Below are positions 37,990-55,041 of a stretch of 64,000 nt of DNA, in pieces. Origin of the DNA: Capitella teleta (Eukaryota; Annelida; Polychaeta; Capitellidae); the NCBI GenBank assembly GCA_000328365.1, contig KB310309.1:42343-106342 (forward strand), read 5' to 3'. The notes beneath the pieces are model-generated. The model searched no databases. It was not told the DNA's origin and was given only the letters and a program-made list of their open reading frames with translations. The first letter of the stretch is position 1; every line of letters begins with the position of its first letter. Position numbers and translations under genes: made by a program.

Positions 37990-38505
37990 TAAAGGGCCGT
38001 TCGCTTGGGATGCAAGCAGATCGCGATGAGTTCGTGAACCTTGTGATGCAGTGGTCTCTCAGGTCATACTTAGCTCTATGTCAAGTTAAATTTAAGAATT
38101 GTTAGCTGCATCCTTGTTTTACACGCACATAGAAAATGATGTTTACAATAATAATAACATATAATAAAACAAATGCATAAATATGTTGTTACGCGCAATC
38201 ATTATTCATAATTATTAGCATTTCTTACAATATGATATCTTTGTTCACATATCAAACATTCAAAGAATACACTAACGACTTCTGCATGAGGGAATCACAG
38301 CATTGACTGAGCGGCGTCTTCCTTCTGAGTCTCTTGCAATCCTGGAATCAATGTCCTGATTGTGCTTTATTTGCTCCTTGAACGAGCGACAACTTCTGGT
38401 CAATGCTAATTCATCTGCGTTCCTTCAGTCAGATTCGTGTTGCTTAGAAGTCGTGGCATCGGAATGATCGGATTGATGACAGCATTTACTTCATGCGTCA
38501 AATAA
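37990..38505 (-). repeat. Family A gene-like repeat (copy A4)
   Basis: Closest to A2. On the minus strand exon 2 reads NADELALTRSCRSFKEQIKH, then DSEGRRRSVNAVI. Upstream lies a GT...AAG intron-like gap starting AAGTAAATGC. The 3' side shares GATGCAGTGGTCTCTC with A2. It stops at about 38505 where exon 1 would begin, so it is truncated there. Confidence 0.75.
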
Positions 38506-41500
38506 TCAATAATATTATTTATTTCGTATAATAGAAAAATTGTTCCATTTAGATTTTTTAAACATTATTTCGTAATTACATATATTTCTCATTACAACAA
38601 ATGTTGTAATTGTCTCGCCAATTTGATAGGTTCCTCTTTAAATGTTATAATGGTCCCACGGAATATATATCCGAGACAACGTAGTTTGTTTCCGTCGATC
38701 AAGTATTTTTGAGTTGTAATCGGCTTAGAAAAATAACAGTGTGCTTGCATCTATTCTAAATTTCAACAATAATACGTTAAGCAAAGCATTGTGTGTATAC
38801 TGTATATCACATAATGGTGCCATGGTTACAACTTAGGCAGAGCAGCTGCTGAACTGTGACCTTAGAATGTCCACATATAGAATCCAGTGAAGGGGGGCCA
38901 TCGTGCAGAACACGTACTCATTCAGGGAACTTACTGAATGGTGAATTCGATTATGGATATCGGCAGCTGAGCAGTTACGAGCGTTGAAGTGCCGTAGGGA
39001 TCCCGGTATTGTACCCTTGAATTTACCCTTCTCCCGGCCATCATTGCGAAGCGCATCAATTGAACAGACACAGCTACACTATTAATAATTTTAACTAATT
39101 ACCACCATGGAATTGTACTATGCAATTCTACGCGGGGACCGACCTGAGAAACCCACTGTGGACAGAACCGGGGTGGAGGAAATGGAGATAAGTCTTGGGA
39201 AGCCTGGAAGCGGGCGACACGAAATATACTACAACGGAACTGACGCAAAATCGAGAGTATCTTTCTGCATGACATGAAAGTTGAAACTGTCAAGAACAAC
39301 AAAGAGAAGAATATGTGAATATGTGAATATGTGAATATGTTAACATTTTATGTGAAGAGATAAATAAACCACAATCCACGCAGAATTAAAGGACATTCGC
39401 TCACTTCTCACAAAGAAGAAACGCGCCAGTACAATGAGTCTCTTGTGAGCTCACTTATTAGAATGTTGTGCAGGGTTTAGAGTGCTCTTCAAGCAGAATA
39501 TGCATGATGTACGTATACAACTACAATATTAGGAAATAATGCTGATGCACCCAAGTGCAGCACTCAGGAATTATTTGTCGTTTGTTGGACTAATTCTGAA
39601 ATCCAAGTCTCGCTCTAATGATTGTGGAAATTGATTCGAATTGTTATTCATATGCTATACCTATGGAAATTAAATATGAATTCTATGATTTTACTATTAT
39701 GGTAAAGTTCCACAATGTAAGCTTCGTGGAACTTTACTAAAATAGTGAACATTGGCATATGCAACTCATCAAAGCGACGGACTACTTGTAAAAGCTAGGA
39801 TTGTTGTAGATAATTATAACCTCTTGCCAGAGACAGGGGTGCAGGTATTTATGATAATAAATAAACAACTAACCCACGTTTAACGATAAAGGTGTGTACA
39901 CACCAAACAAGAATACGAATTCCACGTGGTGTCTGGCTTCACCCAAATGGCAGTCAATAGTGTATTTAATTGGATACCATTGAAACTAAATAACTGTGTT
40001 ATCTCTTAAGAGACCTTCAAATTTATTTATTATGTTAAATAATCCCCATTACTTCGAAAAGTACTTTTTAATAACCCTGTACATATAAGCACTAATAGGA
40101 CACGTTTGGAGCACGTATCCTGGACAGCCTTTTAATGCCAATACTGGTCAGAAGAGCATATAACTTAATTTATGTACATCACTATAATAGTGATCTACAT
40201 AGTATGACCCAGTTTCAACCAGCGTTTACCGTTTTCCCACTGCCTACAATTGTTGAGATCATACTCAGAAACTTAAACATTCGTTCGAGCATATTAATCC
40301 TCAATTCATTTGGGTCGATCAATATGTTCTACATTTGAGAATCTGGGTTACATAATTTTGTTATGTAGTATTAATATATTCCTTTATAGCTATTATACCT
40401 TTCTCGCACACCCAGGTAAATTGAATCAGGCCACGCAATGACATAATTAATCGGAATAGATAGAAGTTATTGAAGATCAATCGCAAGATCGGCCCATTTT
40501 CCTCAACCAATTTATAGGTAATTAATTATAATCACTAACATGTTCTTGAGAACAGCAATAATAATCAAAAATAATACTTCTAAAGGGAACTCCCGAAATG
40601 CGCGCATTGGGCGAGGATGACGAGGTGCAAGGAAACACATGTCGAATCAGAGAGAAAGCCGTCCGAATGTTTTCATAAACAATTGTCAATTTATGCAATT
40701 AATTGCCTTAATTACCACCATGACCTTGAACTTCAATGTTATGAATTAAAACTCCGTATATAGTCAGATGGATATGCTAGCAATGTATTGTGTTAATTTC
40801 AATGCCACAGCTTACATACCAACTGAGATATCAGCCTTCGAGAATATCGCAATTACTATTATGCAAGATTAAGCAAGAACAGTGCAACCTAGCCGTTTAT
40901 TATAGGGTTATACTTTGTTGTACATCTTGTAACACTAAATCGTTTTGGTTTTTTTTTGCTTTTTTATTCTTTTTTTTTTTGTTTTGTTTTTTGTTTTTTT
41001 TTTTTTTTTTTTTTGTACTTTACAAAGCCGTAGCTTAAATAAGGAATTAGCTATGAGCCATCCCGTTTGAAACTTTTAAAATTCATTGTGACCTTGACCT
41101 TTGACCTATTACCTCCCAAAATTCAATGGAAGATGTAAATGTCCACGCTTCTGTATAGTTCGGTGATAATTGCCCGTTTATTCAAGATACTATCGCGCCA
41201 AGAAATTCCGACACAGACAACAAACAGATAAACCTACAAACACCGATACAAAACAAAACACTATAATGATTGATACCTGAAGGCTGACCATGTATTATTT
41301 TTTGATTGAATATCGTTAAGAATGAAAGCCCGAGGCTGACGACAGCCCTAATATCTACCTATTCATTCATTCATCAATTTATATGCCCGACAGATGTTCC
41401 AGAAACAGACCCATGGTATGAGGTTTTTCAAAAGTAATTATTATGGCCCAAAACTCTAATTGATCTAATGCAATTTTACGACCGACCGATATATATAATT

Positions 41501-41694
41501 ATAATTTTTCTTAATACGCGCAGCCACTTGTGATCCGGGATCAGGACAACGAATAGCAAATAATATAAAATCAAATCTCGATTGAAGAGAAGAAATAATC
41601 AATATATTCTAAGTTATAAATAAATGAATAGCATTTATTTTATGTGGCTGAAAATCCAACAGAATTCGAGAGGTTACTCACAATTTAATAGCAA
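38506..41694. other. Intergenic DNA, no supported gene
   Basis: Holds an 8-bp minisatellite (AATATGTG in four units, about 39310-39341), a perfect 12-bp-stem hairpin (GTAAAGTTCCAC at 39702-39713 and its complement at 39726-39737) and a T-rich run at 40950-41015. No exon or transposon end was recognised. Confidence 0.5.
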
Positions 41695-43932
41695 AAACGT
41701 TGCCTTGGCGATAGACACCGTGTTCAGGAACCTGAGCAATCACTGACTACCGAAGCGCAGCTTTAAATGAGACTCCAACAAATTAAACATTGGCACCACA
41801 ATGCGAAAAGTCTGCCTATCAATGGATATTGTGGCGGCCATTTTACAAATAAGGGCATTTAATTCGAACGGATATGCGGCTCAGGAGAGCGCCCAAGGAG
41901 CCCGTAGAATGAAATTGCCAACTGCTGAGAAAGACAATTCAGTTTTACTGTGCAGCAGATGCTCCTTCCGAACTGCTAAGTCAAAGCTAATCGTCTTTAT
42001 GACCAAGAACTGCAATTGCTCTTGGCTAGCTAATTTTACAGTTTGACAAAATAAGGAAGAGTTTAAGTGATCGTCGATGGGCATTGTTTAATTAACAGCA
42101 CACATTCTAACCCTATGTGTGTGATCACATATGGTCATGTCGTAGGCTGTGCATGGTGGCGGCTCACCTTCAGGTTTGAATCAGAAATTGCAGAATCACC
42201 CATGTGAACCACCCAGTCGTATATATACTTAAGTGCAAGAAAAACGCAATTCTTTGGTTATGCCAACACCACATTCCGGATATGCATTGCATTGACACAA
42301 ATTTTCGTGTGTCATAAGTTAAACCATTTGAAGACATATTGGTTTTCAAAGAAAACAAATGAAATTAACCAGGTTTAAGTAGAAGAACAATCGACAAGGG
42401 GTCACAGTAAAATGTTCTATGTTCATGACTAGCACGCCAATAACACATGAGCGGATTTTTGGGCCAAATTTCTCCATAGGACTCTCAACCCTGCATGCCC
42501 TGTGATATGTTGTTACAGCCTTGAATCAGCTCTTTGCTATTGTGGAGAGACGGGAGGGGGTGAGAAATCACAGACTACAGTCTATCCCATAAATGCTCAT
42601 TTTGTGATAAATTTGGGGATGTGCCAACCATGACCATGCCATGAGATCATTTTCCTTCTTCAAAAAGTATGTGATGACCATAGGAAGGTATGGGTGAGCA
42701 TCATTTTTCTGTAGTAATTGGATCTCCGGATATTCGTAACCAGGATTTGGGGTCTTTTATCGGGATCTGTGCCCTTATTTCCCCTACCTGGCCCGATATC
42801 AAAAGTTTCTCTGTAGATATTGGTCGGTCGCATTTCTCCCCTGTCGCATATCCCGTAAACATGGCTGCCTTGAACCAATCTTAACCTTGAGCTCGCCAGA
42901 TTTGTCAGTCATCTCGGTTTGCTTTCACTTTAAGGCCTCTAGAACGGGTTCAATGCACGGTAGACCTGTTATTTTCTGCTCGATAACGCATTTGTTGTGT
43001 GGTTGATACACTATATCCGATTTGGCGATTTGTGACCTTCAGGAACCCGTCAGCCTTCCCAGAGTGCAAACTTTTCAAAGCTCTGATTGCTTTTGAGTAA
43101 AGCACTCGTTATCATTCCAGTCAATTTCATGGTCTATCAAAGACATCTTGTCATGGGAGTACTCTAAATAATGTTTACCGAGATTCACAGATTAGCTGCG
43201 AAAGAAAATCAATTCCTGATCGCATGGGAAAATGAAGAGAATACACTTCTGCAGTGGGTAGAATATTCATGTAGACTAAAACTTGGATTAACTAATTATA
43301 TTACAAGAGACACAAAAAGGAAGTATGCGTGAGTAAATCCTGAGGTCTAATTAGCTCATTAAGCAGAGAGTGCTGGGCGTCAGCACATACAGACATCATT
43401 TGCAGAAGGCACGCGATGAAGCCACTCCGCTGAAGTCCATACTTCACCACCTGAAAGAAACATCGACTAATAAATGCGAGAATAAGAAGGAGACGGAAAC
43501 AAGAGTCGAACAAAGACGCCTTCTTCAACTGTGTCGTCGCCTTTAGTGATCACGACAACAGCAAGTTGTCCTGCGAGAACATAAACACTTCCCTGCGACA
43601 CCTGACAGCAATCGAGTGCTTTGCAACACATGAGCTTCACAGGGAAAATATTCTTTTACTTAGTGTGCGATGTGATTTATGATGAGAAGGTTCGTATTAT
43701 TTGAGACACCCTGTGCGGGTATCGAGTATTCCACATTGCTGCATTATGGACCGAAGCGCAATAAAATCATCCGGGAGCATTTGACGGATAATGGAAGGGC
43801 GACTGGCCACCACCGATGACCACTCCCCTTCTAACAGGGTGATCAGCAACGCTGTCGATCGAAATTGCAGGCGGAAAATAATTATGCCTGGCTTTCTCCG
43901 CTTGCTGCCTCATCCAGGGACCTCTGTGGTTT
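41695..43932 (+). mobile_element. Repeat family F, long form (F2)
   Basis: Blocks 41695-42055 and 43460-43932 match the continuous 17214-18060 copy in inverse orientation. The block between them (about 42056-43459) is absent from F1. The junction has no GT-AG boundaries, so it is not an intron lost by retroposition. Either F1 is an internal-deletion derivative of a longer element, or something inserted into F2. The inner block carries only short frames (for example minus 42878-42660) with no domain I know. The family's boundaries follow from loss of similarity, not from inverted repeats. Confidence 0.65.
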
Positions 43933-46924
43933 AGAATTGAGATAACTTCATTGAATTGGTTTTCTATACTCGGTGAAACCACATTTTGATCAATAGAAAT
44001 TCTAAAACCAAAGCATGCTTTGTATTCAATCAAAAGGGGGAAGAGATAGGAAGACTGCAAGTGCTCTGTTTGCACTTGAAACATTTTTCTTCTATGTAAC
44101 ATTTGATGCCGAAATAAATACATCTGCAATAGCTGGCTGGCATTTTCTTAACTTAGCTGTCAATTTCAAAAAAAAAAATTACAACATTACAACAACAATA
44201 AAGATGCAATATTTATGGAATTGTGCAATTGTGTTAGGTCAAATTCGTCAAATATTGTAAGGCAAAGTCTGTCAAGAAAATATACAGCTGAATTAATATT
44301 ACTCCCCATAGACTCGGGTATATTTTCGAAATTACTTAGAACAATTGACGGTGTGAATTGTACAATCAATTGCAATGCTTTATTGTTATTACAGTTTCCC
44401 TTACGTAATCTCGGTAACTGTGCGCAGTTTCCTAACTTTGTCACATTTAGTTGCTGGAATTCTGCTTTCTTCGGCAACAACACACTGCATATTTCATGAA
44501 GAGAAACGTCTATCATTTTTACCAATTGTCACCTGTTACGCTTGACATTGTTTTGCTTGGTCTTCAAAACAGGTGCACTGGATATCAGACCCACAAGCAA
44601 AAGGGAGCCTGAGACAATCCATGGGCGACTTACTAGTTACTATAGATATTATTCGAATGTTTAATACATCGTATACCTGCATCTAGCTGTTATGTGTGCA
44701 AATAGGTGGACTATTTTTATTGGTACATGATTTGTCAGACATGGTAGATGGACATAGTGAACACTGTGGGTACTCATAGTTATGGATCACCCGATAGATT
44801 ACGCAACAACAGATAATCAGCAACGTGTGAGGGTTCAGCACACAGTGAGGGGGTCTCCAGAGAAATAGCTGTGTCCAAACTGATTGATAACTGCTGTTAA
44901 GAAGAGTACACACTAGACCAGTATGTACTAACGCACTCGAGAACTAATTACACAGGCAATACGCCGTACCTTGTCCAATTTATTATAGGGAAGAGTTCTA
45001 GCGAAGTGCATCGACAAATTTGCTGCAATGATGCGTTGGGATGATCTTAAAATTGTTCGTTTTGCTTTTGTTTTTGCATTTTCCGACACCGTTTTTGGCT
45101 GATCCGGGGGTTCTCATCTCTAAGAAACAGACTACAAAGTCCCATTAGAAACACTCCGTTATATATTGGAAAAATTGCTTTTCATTGCTGAATACGAGTT
45201 TGCTTTAAATAGTAGCACGAATTATTAATCAGTAAACATATAAATCCGACGTCCCCAAACACATAGACAGATGTTTAAATATTAAGCGCACAGTATTATT
45301 GCGATTATATTAAAACAAATTCCGCACATACTCGCTAATAGTATTGCCCTTTGCCATCCTGTACACTAATATGTATGCTTATTCTAATCAATCATGGGCA
45401 ATATAGCCCAATGTTTCGTCATTATCGTGTACAATCGAATACCATTGTTTCGTTTGGCGCACGGGAAATAATTTGCTTGTAAACACACACAAGAAAAAAA
45501 AAAAAAAAAAGACTTATGGAGGTACACAACAATGTTTTGATGTTTGGTTTGATGTTTGGTTCTGATGCCTTTGTTGATTTTTGGTAAAAGCCATATGGCC
45601 AAACAGCAATGAATTATATCACATCGGCAACACCTGCTAATGTTTTGAAATCTGCACAGGTATTTTCATCATGCGTCTGTCAATATTGGTAGTGCAACAC
45701 CAAAGTCCTGTTCGAGATCTCTGTAGCCACTAATCGTATGTACTTTTAATTTATCTGCTTTTGTTTCCATATTCACCTTGTTTGTCTGGATGTTTCTGCA
45801 GATGAGGCGTGTTGTATTCAGGTCTCTTAATACTATGTTGGAGTGAGAGGCAATGTAGCAGCGTTGGTTGAAGCTGAGCAGATCATGGTGCAGATCAGGA
45901 GTTCTAAGAACAAAGATACCACTGTAGATACCGTAATGGGTGCTGCATAGTGTACATTTTCGTGGGATTGTTGCGGTGCATTTTAAGGTTCAGGTGTAAA
46001 ATGAGACATTGTGGCCATGCCATGATATGCACAGTAAAAATGTATGTATAGTGGCCAACAAAGGGCTTTTCTAGCCTAGAGTAGCCTAGAAATGCGGAAA
46101 TAGGTGAACTGATGAAGCAAAGCCATTTTGCTATTTGCAACAAGGAAGTGTAAACGCATATAAAATGAGCGACCTGACGTTCTTGCACTCTGTATAAATA
46201 AATATACAGGCTGTGGTCATAAAAGATTATATCACGTATTCATGCAACGTCGATGATGGCATCTGCGTATTCCTTGTCCTTACGACGCCTTTGTTGATCA
46301 CAAAAAGAAGTATGTCAGGGGATGATGTGCACATGCCGTCTTGGCGACTAAGCCTTGGCACCAATCAACGAAACGTGCCTGGGCATAAACCCCAGGGTCT
46401 TATTTAAATCAATCTAAAGAGGAGAGTCATTGGGCTATCTGCATGGACGATTGTTTGATCTTTGCAGTACCTCATGCCATACCAAAAGGGCCTGACTCCA
46501 AACCAATGTTAAACACGCACCGCGGAATAGAAACAATCAATATTGAACGTAAAATAATAACAACGCAAAATCCAGATAAGAATATCATATTCGGTGTTGC
46601 CATGGTAATATTCTCAGAAATACAAATAGATACAAATTACAAATTGACATCGAAGCTCACATGCAGAAAAAAAAGGCGATAATATTATAAAGATGTGATG
46701 AGAATCTATGAGTAGGCACACACAAAAAGGAAATTCCATGTTCTGCAGTTTCTTTCATATTTTTAGGAAAGGAAAGAAAATCACTCGCACACTAAAAAAA
46801 ACCTCTCACAGCCTTCATTTGGGAGGGTAATACTGAATCGTCCCTGCAAAATTCACTGCCATTCTACCTCCTCCTCCACCTCCTTCTTCTTCTCTTCCTC
46901 CTCTTCTTCCTCCTCGTCCTTATT
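43933..46924. other. Intergenic DNA, downstream side of the claudin-like gene
   Basis: Overlapping open frames on both strands at 44187-44525 show no recognised domain. The stretch 46860-46924 is CCT/CTT-rich; on the minus strand it is the purine-rich start of the claudin-like gene's 3' untranslated region. No clear AATAAA was found close downstream of that gene on the minus strand. Confidence 0.5.
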
Positions 46925-48968
46925 TCAGATCAGTCGTGTCTGTCCTCCTCCCATTTTATGGGTGTTCAGTTCCTCACTGGGCTGTAAGCAGCACTTCTGC
47001 ATGTCACACACTCCGAATGCACAGCCGGCAAAGTAACACAAAACGGCGAGTGTTTCAAAAACTAAGGAGTATGACGGGTCAGCTCCGAGGCTCTTCATGT
47101 TCAAACCAAACGACATAAGACCAATGAAATTGAACAGACCTGTGGGATAGATAGGTCAATATGCGAGTTTTGAATTTGATGACATAATCTTACCTGCAAG
47201 TAAACCCTCGGCCATGAGGGCCACGAGGATGAATCGACTCCGCATCCAGTCTAAGCGGAGAGTGAAGACGAATATGATAAGGGTAAAGAAAATTCCAATC
47301 CCACAGAAACCGGCCATGATCTCCATAACCATCGCTTTAGGAATCCAATCTGATAAGATAAGATCAGATGAAATCATGGTGAATGTATTTTCTATCGTTT
47401 CGATTTGTGGGTATCGATTCATTGACACATTGACTTTCAAGAATTACCTGTGATCAGGGGTGACATGGTAAGCAGCAGACCCCTCCAAACAAATTGTCTA
47501 TTATGTTAAAAGGTAGGTCAAGTCGACAATCCGAATAGGATGCATTGCATCAATAATATACTAAAATCATATTAATCAATTCACATAGACAATATACAGG
47601 TGTGCCTCAGCATTATTATATCTCCGTCCTTTCGTGCATTTCTGTATTTGAATACCTGCCCAGAGGGGGTGCACATTTAAGGTGATTCCAGGTTTCTTTC
47701 CAAATCGAGATCACTAAGCTTATTGGCAGCAAGACCATCGTTAAACATAACCCGTTAACTGAAGGAGACATGTTAGGCATGCTAGTAGTTGAAGTTGATA
47801 TACCTTTAAAGATTCAAGGCAAGGATATGCCGAGGCCAAATTACCCCAATCAGCGCACGGAGCATATATTCATTGGAATGGAATTACGAAACGTTTGGTT
47901 GCTCGGCTCACCAAGTAACCTCACCTGTCTGCCTCGCTCACCGATTTATTTCTAAGCGATACCTGCGCGTGTTTCGCATGAAATGTGCCCACTAATGCAT
48001 GAGATCAAAGGCAGTTTGTTAATCATGGAAGGTGCATTAATGCCGGCAACACCCGGCCTTTGTACAAGCCTTGATGTTGCAAATTAGCTCACCTGCACAC
48101 ACCTGGAAGAAGGTGTGTGAATACATATTGCGATTGAACTATACGACGGCGACATATTGGCTCTTAGTCAATATCCCTGCTTGAAGGAATTTCTTATTCA
48201 TTCAGATTGCTTCTAAACCTGCTTTGGTTTGTAGCAAATCAGGCAATGGTCTGGCGAACCTTAGCCAAGGAAGTGCCAGTCAATTCTCACTGCCATAGAA
48301 ACAGGTATTACCTCTAATCCCCCCTTGAGTGCGAATCCAGATAAAAGGTCAATCGGTACAAGCTACCCCATTGTGGAAATATTTTATTTGCAACAGCTGA
48401 CGAAGCGGATACCTCAATGTGAAGCATGCGTTTCTAGAGCAAATACATGTGGGTTGGTTATAACGCTGAATGGGGTCGCGGTATGTGAGTTGCACGGTGT
48501 CACGCACAGAAGGCTATTGGCTGCCAAGTTGGAGAGTAAGCCCACCATTATAATGTAGTCGCGTGTGTTACTAGTATGAGGCTGGGGGAGGGGGCATCAA
48601 ACATGTATTGCGCAGACCCAGCACCAGACGCCGTTGCTGACCTTTTTAAAACGTGAGCGCACACCTGCAGTTTGCTATAATATCCGTGCACGTAAACTGA
48701 TTAGGTGTTTTAGATCACAGCAACACGATTAGCCATTTAACGCACCTTGTTCGACTTCCGTGGGGAAAATGCACGATTCGGTGGTGGTGCCGTCGCGTTC
48801 CTTGGTCAGATTACACACTCTCCACAACCCCACCGTCGTCTGTTTATCCTCTGTGTCTCTGTAACCCCAACCCATCGTGCCCCATGACGCAGCATCCATC
48901 ACGATACCTCCCATGAATGCAAGCACGGTGGCCATCACCCAGGGGGTGACCAGTTCCCGCATTGTCAT
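46925..48968 (-). CDS. Claudin/PMP22-like four-pass membrane protein, 3 exons
   Basis: Exons on the minus strand are 48968-48746, 47349-47194 and 47139-46925 (stop TGA). The joins are phase 1 throughout, with GT-AG sites (GTGCG, GTAAGA donors; TTATCAG, CCCACAG acceptors). Introns are about 1.4 kb and 54 bp. The product has 197 residues. Membrane segments are near residues 6-26 (TPWVMATVLAFMGGIVM), 80-105 (EIMAGFCGIGIFFTLIIF), about 112-135 and 148-170 (VLCYFAGCAFGVC). The first outer loop has the family signature W...GLW..C...C (GLWRVC, then ESC), with one Asn-Leu-Thr glycosylation site. Such proteins form or regulate cell junctions or act as membrane scaffolds at the plasma membrane. I cannot place it more exactly (claudin, PMP22/EMP or related). 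The tail QTRLI does not look like a classic claudin YV PDZ ligand. The start was chosen because it gives a typically short N-terminus; a second in-frame ATG follows two codons later. Confidence 0.85.
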
Positions 48969-49205
48969 ACAACCCACTCCACCACAGCCAGACGGCTCAA
49001 GGGGAAGGTCGATCTCCGGAATCCACGTGATGGCGGTTCACGGTGCAGCTATCCAGGAGCACAACACCACATCAGGTTCACGCTGCAAGCAGCCGTCGAT
49101 ACAACTGCCGAGGCACGAACAAATCGCCTTCCTATGACTGCTACTGCTGCTGCGGGCGGCGGCTGCTGCAAACGTGGCTGCGGCGGCTGACGATTATGCC
49201 TCTCT
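48969..49205 (-). promoter_or_regulatory. GC-rich 5' leader/promoter region with a short upstream ORF
   Basis: This stretch is far more GC- and CpG-rich than its surroundings (GCCGCCGCAGCC-type repeats near 49150-49190 on the minus strand) and directly precedes the claudin-like start codon. On the minus strand an eight-codon ORF (49072-49049, MWCCAPG and stop) lies upstream of and out of the way of the main ATG. If transcription starts above it, it could lower initiation at the main frame. The transcription start is not visible. Confidence 0.45.
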
Positions 49206-50159
49206 GGCCACCTACCTGTTGATCCCCGATTACTGGAATCCTTCCTAATAGGAAGTCAGTGGGTCCCACTTTGACCAGCGATCAGGCTTCGTTGTTTCAT
49301 TGCTAGCTTAAGGCGCTTAGCCGATGTTGCCCAAAATCTGAATTGTGTTATTGTTATTAGAACTGCAAACAGAGGTTACTTAGAGGACTGACTTAAGGAT
49401 TCTAACCTTTGCAAGAACAAGGCCAGCTATGAGGATGCAAAGGCACGATGAAGGAGATGAAGGAGAGACTGTATGCATTTATACATGGCACCATGGGGCC
49501 TTAAAGAAGTCAGCTTTATATGCAAGCAAGAATTATTCTCTCCTGCATGTCGCTCTCGCTTTATTTCTCTCCTCCTCTCTCCCCTCTTTCTTTCTCTCAC
49601 ACTCTCTAAGCTCTTGGCGTGTTTCCAAATGCCAATGAAAACATGAAAGCAACCGACTGCCTGCTGCGATAAAACCTGCGTTCTTTGCGAAGTATACGTA
49701 TGATGATATATTGCGAATACATAAACCTCTCAATGATCAGTGCTCCTCCCTTCATCGTTTGCCATCAATCTCTCAGTTTGAATTCAACAAATCTGATGTC
49801 AGCAATCTCACCACAAAGGTTTGCGATCCAATCAACACACCTACCTTAGGAGTGCATTAATGACCCACATCAGTCAGATGCATTATTATGTCACAAGTTT
49901 TACTCACTAATTAAGCCCTATGCTTCGATATTTGGCTGAAAGCCCACTAGACGTTAGAAGTAAGATTCTATGAGAGAGGATCTGTTCGAACAAGTTTGAA
50001 TAAGAACCTTTTGCCGCATTTCCAAGAAGAGACATGCCACTACAGGGCAAGGGCACAGGCAGACATAAAACACTGCTTCGAAGGGACCCTCTAACAAGTG
50101 GCGAATAATTCGAGCCTGATCGAATTGCTGGCAATTTTGTGTTCGTTCTCCTAAAGGAG

Positions 50160-50197
<38 letters not shown>

Positions 50198-50928
50198 AGT
50201 CACGAGAAGCACCGAACAACGAGATAAAACTCTTCTTTGTCGACAAATTTGTTCCATTTCAGGCGAAGGATTAGGGTCTTTCTATTGCCATGCAAAGCTC
50301 CGTAATCTATTCACATGCTAGAACAACCGGAGAGCTTCGCTTTGATGTGGTGATCAGCGATCTGTTTACCGCCTTCGTTTATTCGATTCCCTTGAATGAC
50401 ATCGACTGCCATCTACTTTTTTGTTGTTGCAATTTTTGTCAGTTAATTGCAGATCTTCCACGCGAAAGCTTCGTTAGTATTCTGGGAAGTGAAATAATGA
50501 TCTGAAACGCAGAGCCACCGAAATACCACAATCCATGGAAGCTGTATATGCAATAACAGCAATAGAACGATTTGCGGGTTGCTGTCTTACGTCTATGAAA
50601 ATAATTTATAATTCAAATAAATTCAAGATGTATCCTATGGGAATTGCTCAATGTGAAGGATAACAATGGAGATGGAATAGGAGGCCCCGATTACATGTTT
50701 TTATTGCATATGCACCGATAGGTTACACGAGGTACCGACATTCACCGGATCAATAATGCAAATAACCCCTTTGAAATGGAACATTATGCAATAATAATTT
50801 AATGCAGACAACACACATCGACCGATAGGTGAGTGACCTAGATGTGATAGAAAGGACACTGTGATTGGTTGGGAAGAGAGGCAGGTAGTCACCTGTAGTG
50901 TAGTGATCGTTGTTAACGAGGCTTTCAG
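49206..50928. other. Intergenic DNA with a poly(A) run
   Basis: CT-rich sequence at 49555-49610 and an uninterrupted A run at about 50160-50196. A plus-strand frame at 50290-50505 has no recognised domain. Confidence 0.5.
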
Positions 50929-51054
50929 GTACAGAGTGTGGTGAAGGGAGATTGCCCTAACGCAGATTCATTGCCGCTGTACGAGATGAATGCTCTGTCC
51001 AGGGCAGCAGCTGCCGCCATGAATGCAACGTCACTCGATGCAGCTAGTGCTTGA
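50929..51054 (+). CDS. Candidate last exon of an unidentified gene
   Basis: An acceptor-like GAGGCTTTCAG at 50918-50928 is followed by 42 codons to a TGA at 51052-51054. The peptide reads VQSVVKGDCPNADSLPLYEM, then NALSRAAAAAMNATSLDAAS, and has codon usage unlike the surrounding AT-rich DNA (GTG, CTG, GCC, AAC, GAG). This looks like a protein C-terminus. No upstream exon was found on the plus strand within 1.8 kb that I could join to it, and the protein is not recognised. Confidence 0.3.
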   Translation, partial: VQSVVKGDCPNADSLPLYEMNALSRAAAAAMNATSLDAASA

Positions 51055-54689
<3,635 letters not shown>

Positions 54690-54690
54690 G

Positions 54691-54748
54691 AGTAAGTGGG
54701 CGCCAGAACAGAAGGCCCGGGACCGGGGTTTCCCCTTACTCTTATCGA
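54691..54748 (-). mobile_element. SINE 3' end, truncated by an assembly gap
   Basis: GGGCGCCAGAACAGAAGGCC, then CGGGACCGGGG and CTTACTCTTATCGA, match the complement of about 10250-10310 in the complete SINE. The remainder must lie inside the N block (54749-55041). Confidence 0.8.
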
Positions 54749-55041
54749 NNNNNNNNNNNNNNNNNNNNNNNNNNNNNNNNNNNNNNNNNNNNNNNNNNNN
54801 NNNNNNNNNNNNNNNNNNNNNNNNNNNNNNNNNNNNNNNNNNNNNNNNNNNNNNNNNNNNNNNNNNNNNNNNNNNNNNNNNNNNNNNNNNNNNNNNNNNN
54901 NNNNNNNNNNNNNNNNNNNNNNNNNNNNNNNNNNNNNNNNNNNNNNNNNNNNNNNNNNNNNNNNNNNNNNNNNNNNNNNNNNNNNNNNNNNNNNNNNNNN
55001 NNNNNNNNNNNNNNNNNNNNNNNNNNNNNNNNNNNNNNNNN
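54749..55041. other. Assembly gap, 293 N
   Basis: No sequence. It probably hides the head of the minus-strand SINE; frames crossing it are meaningless. Confidence 0.99.

Noticed and set aside
42056-43459. Intron lost in a retrocopy as explanation of the F1/F2 difference
   Set aside because: The block does not begin with GT or show an acceptor at the matching junction, and F1 has no poly(A) tail.
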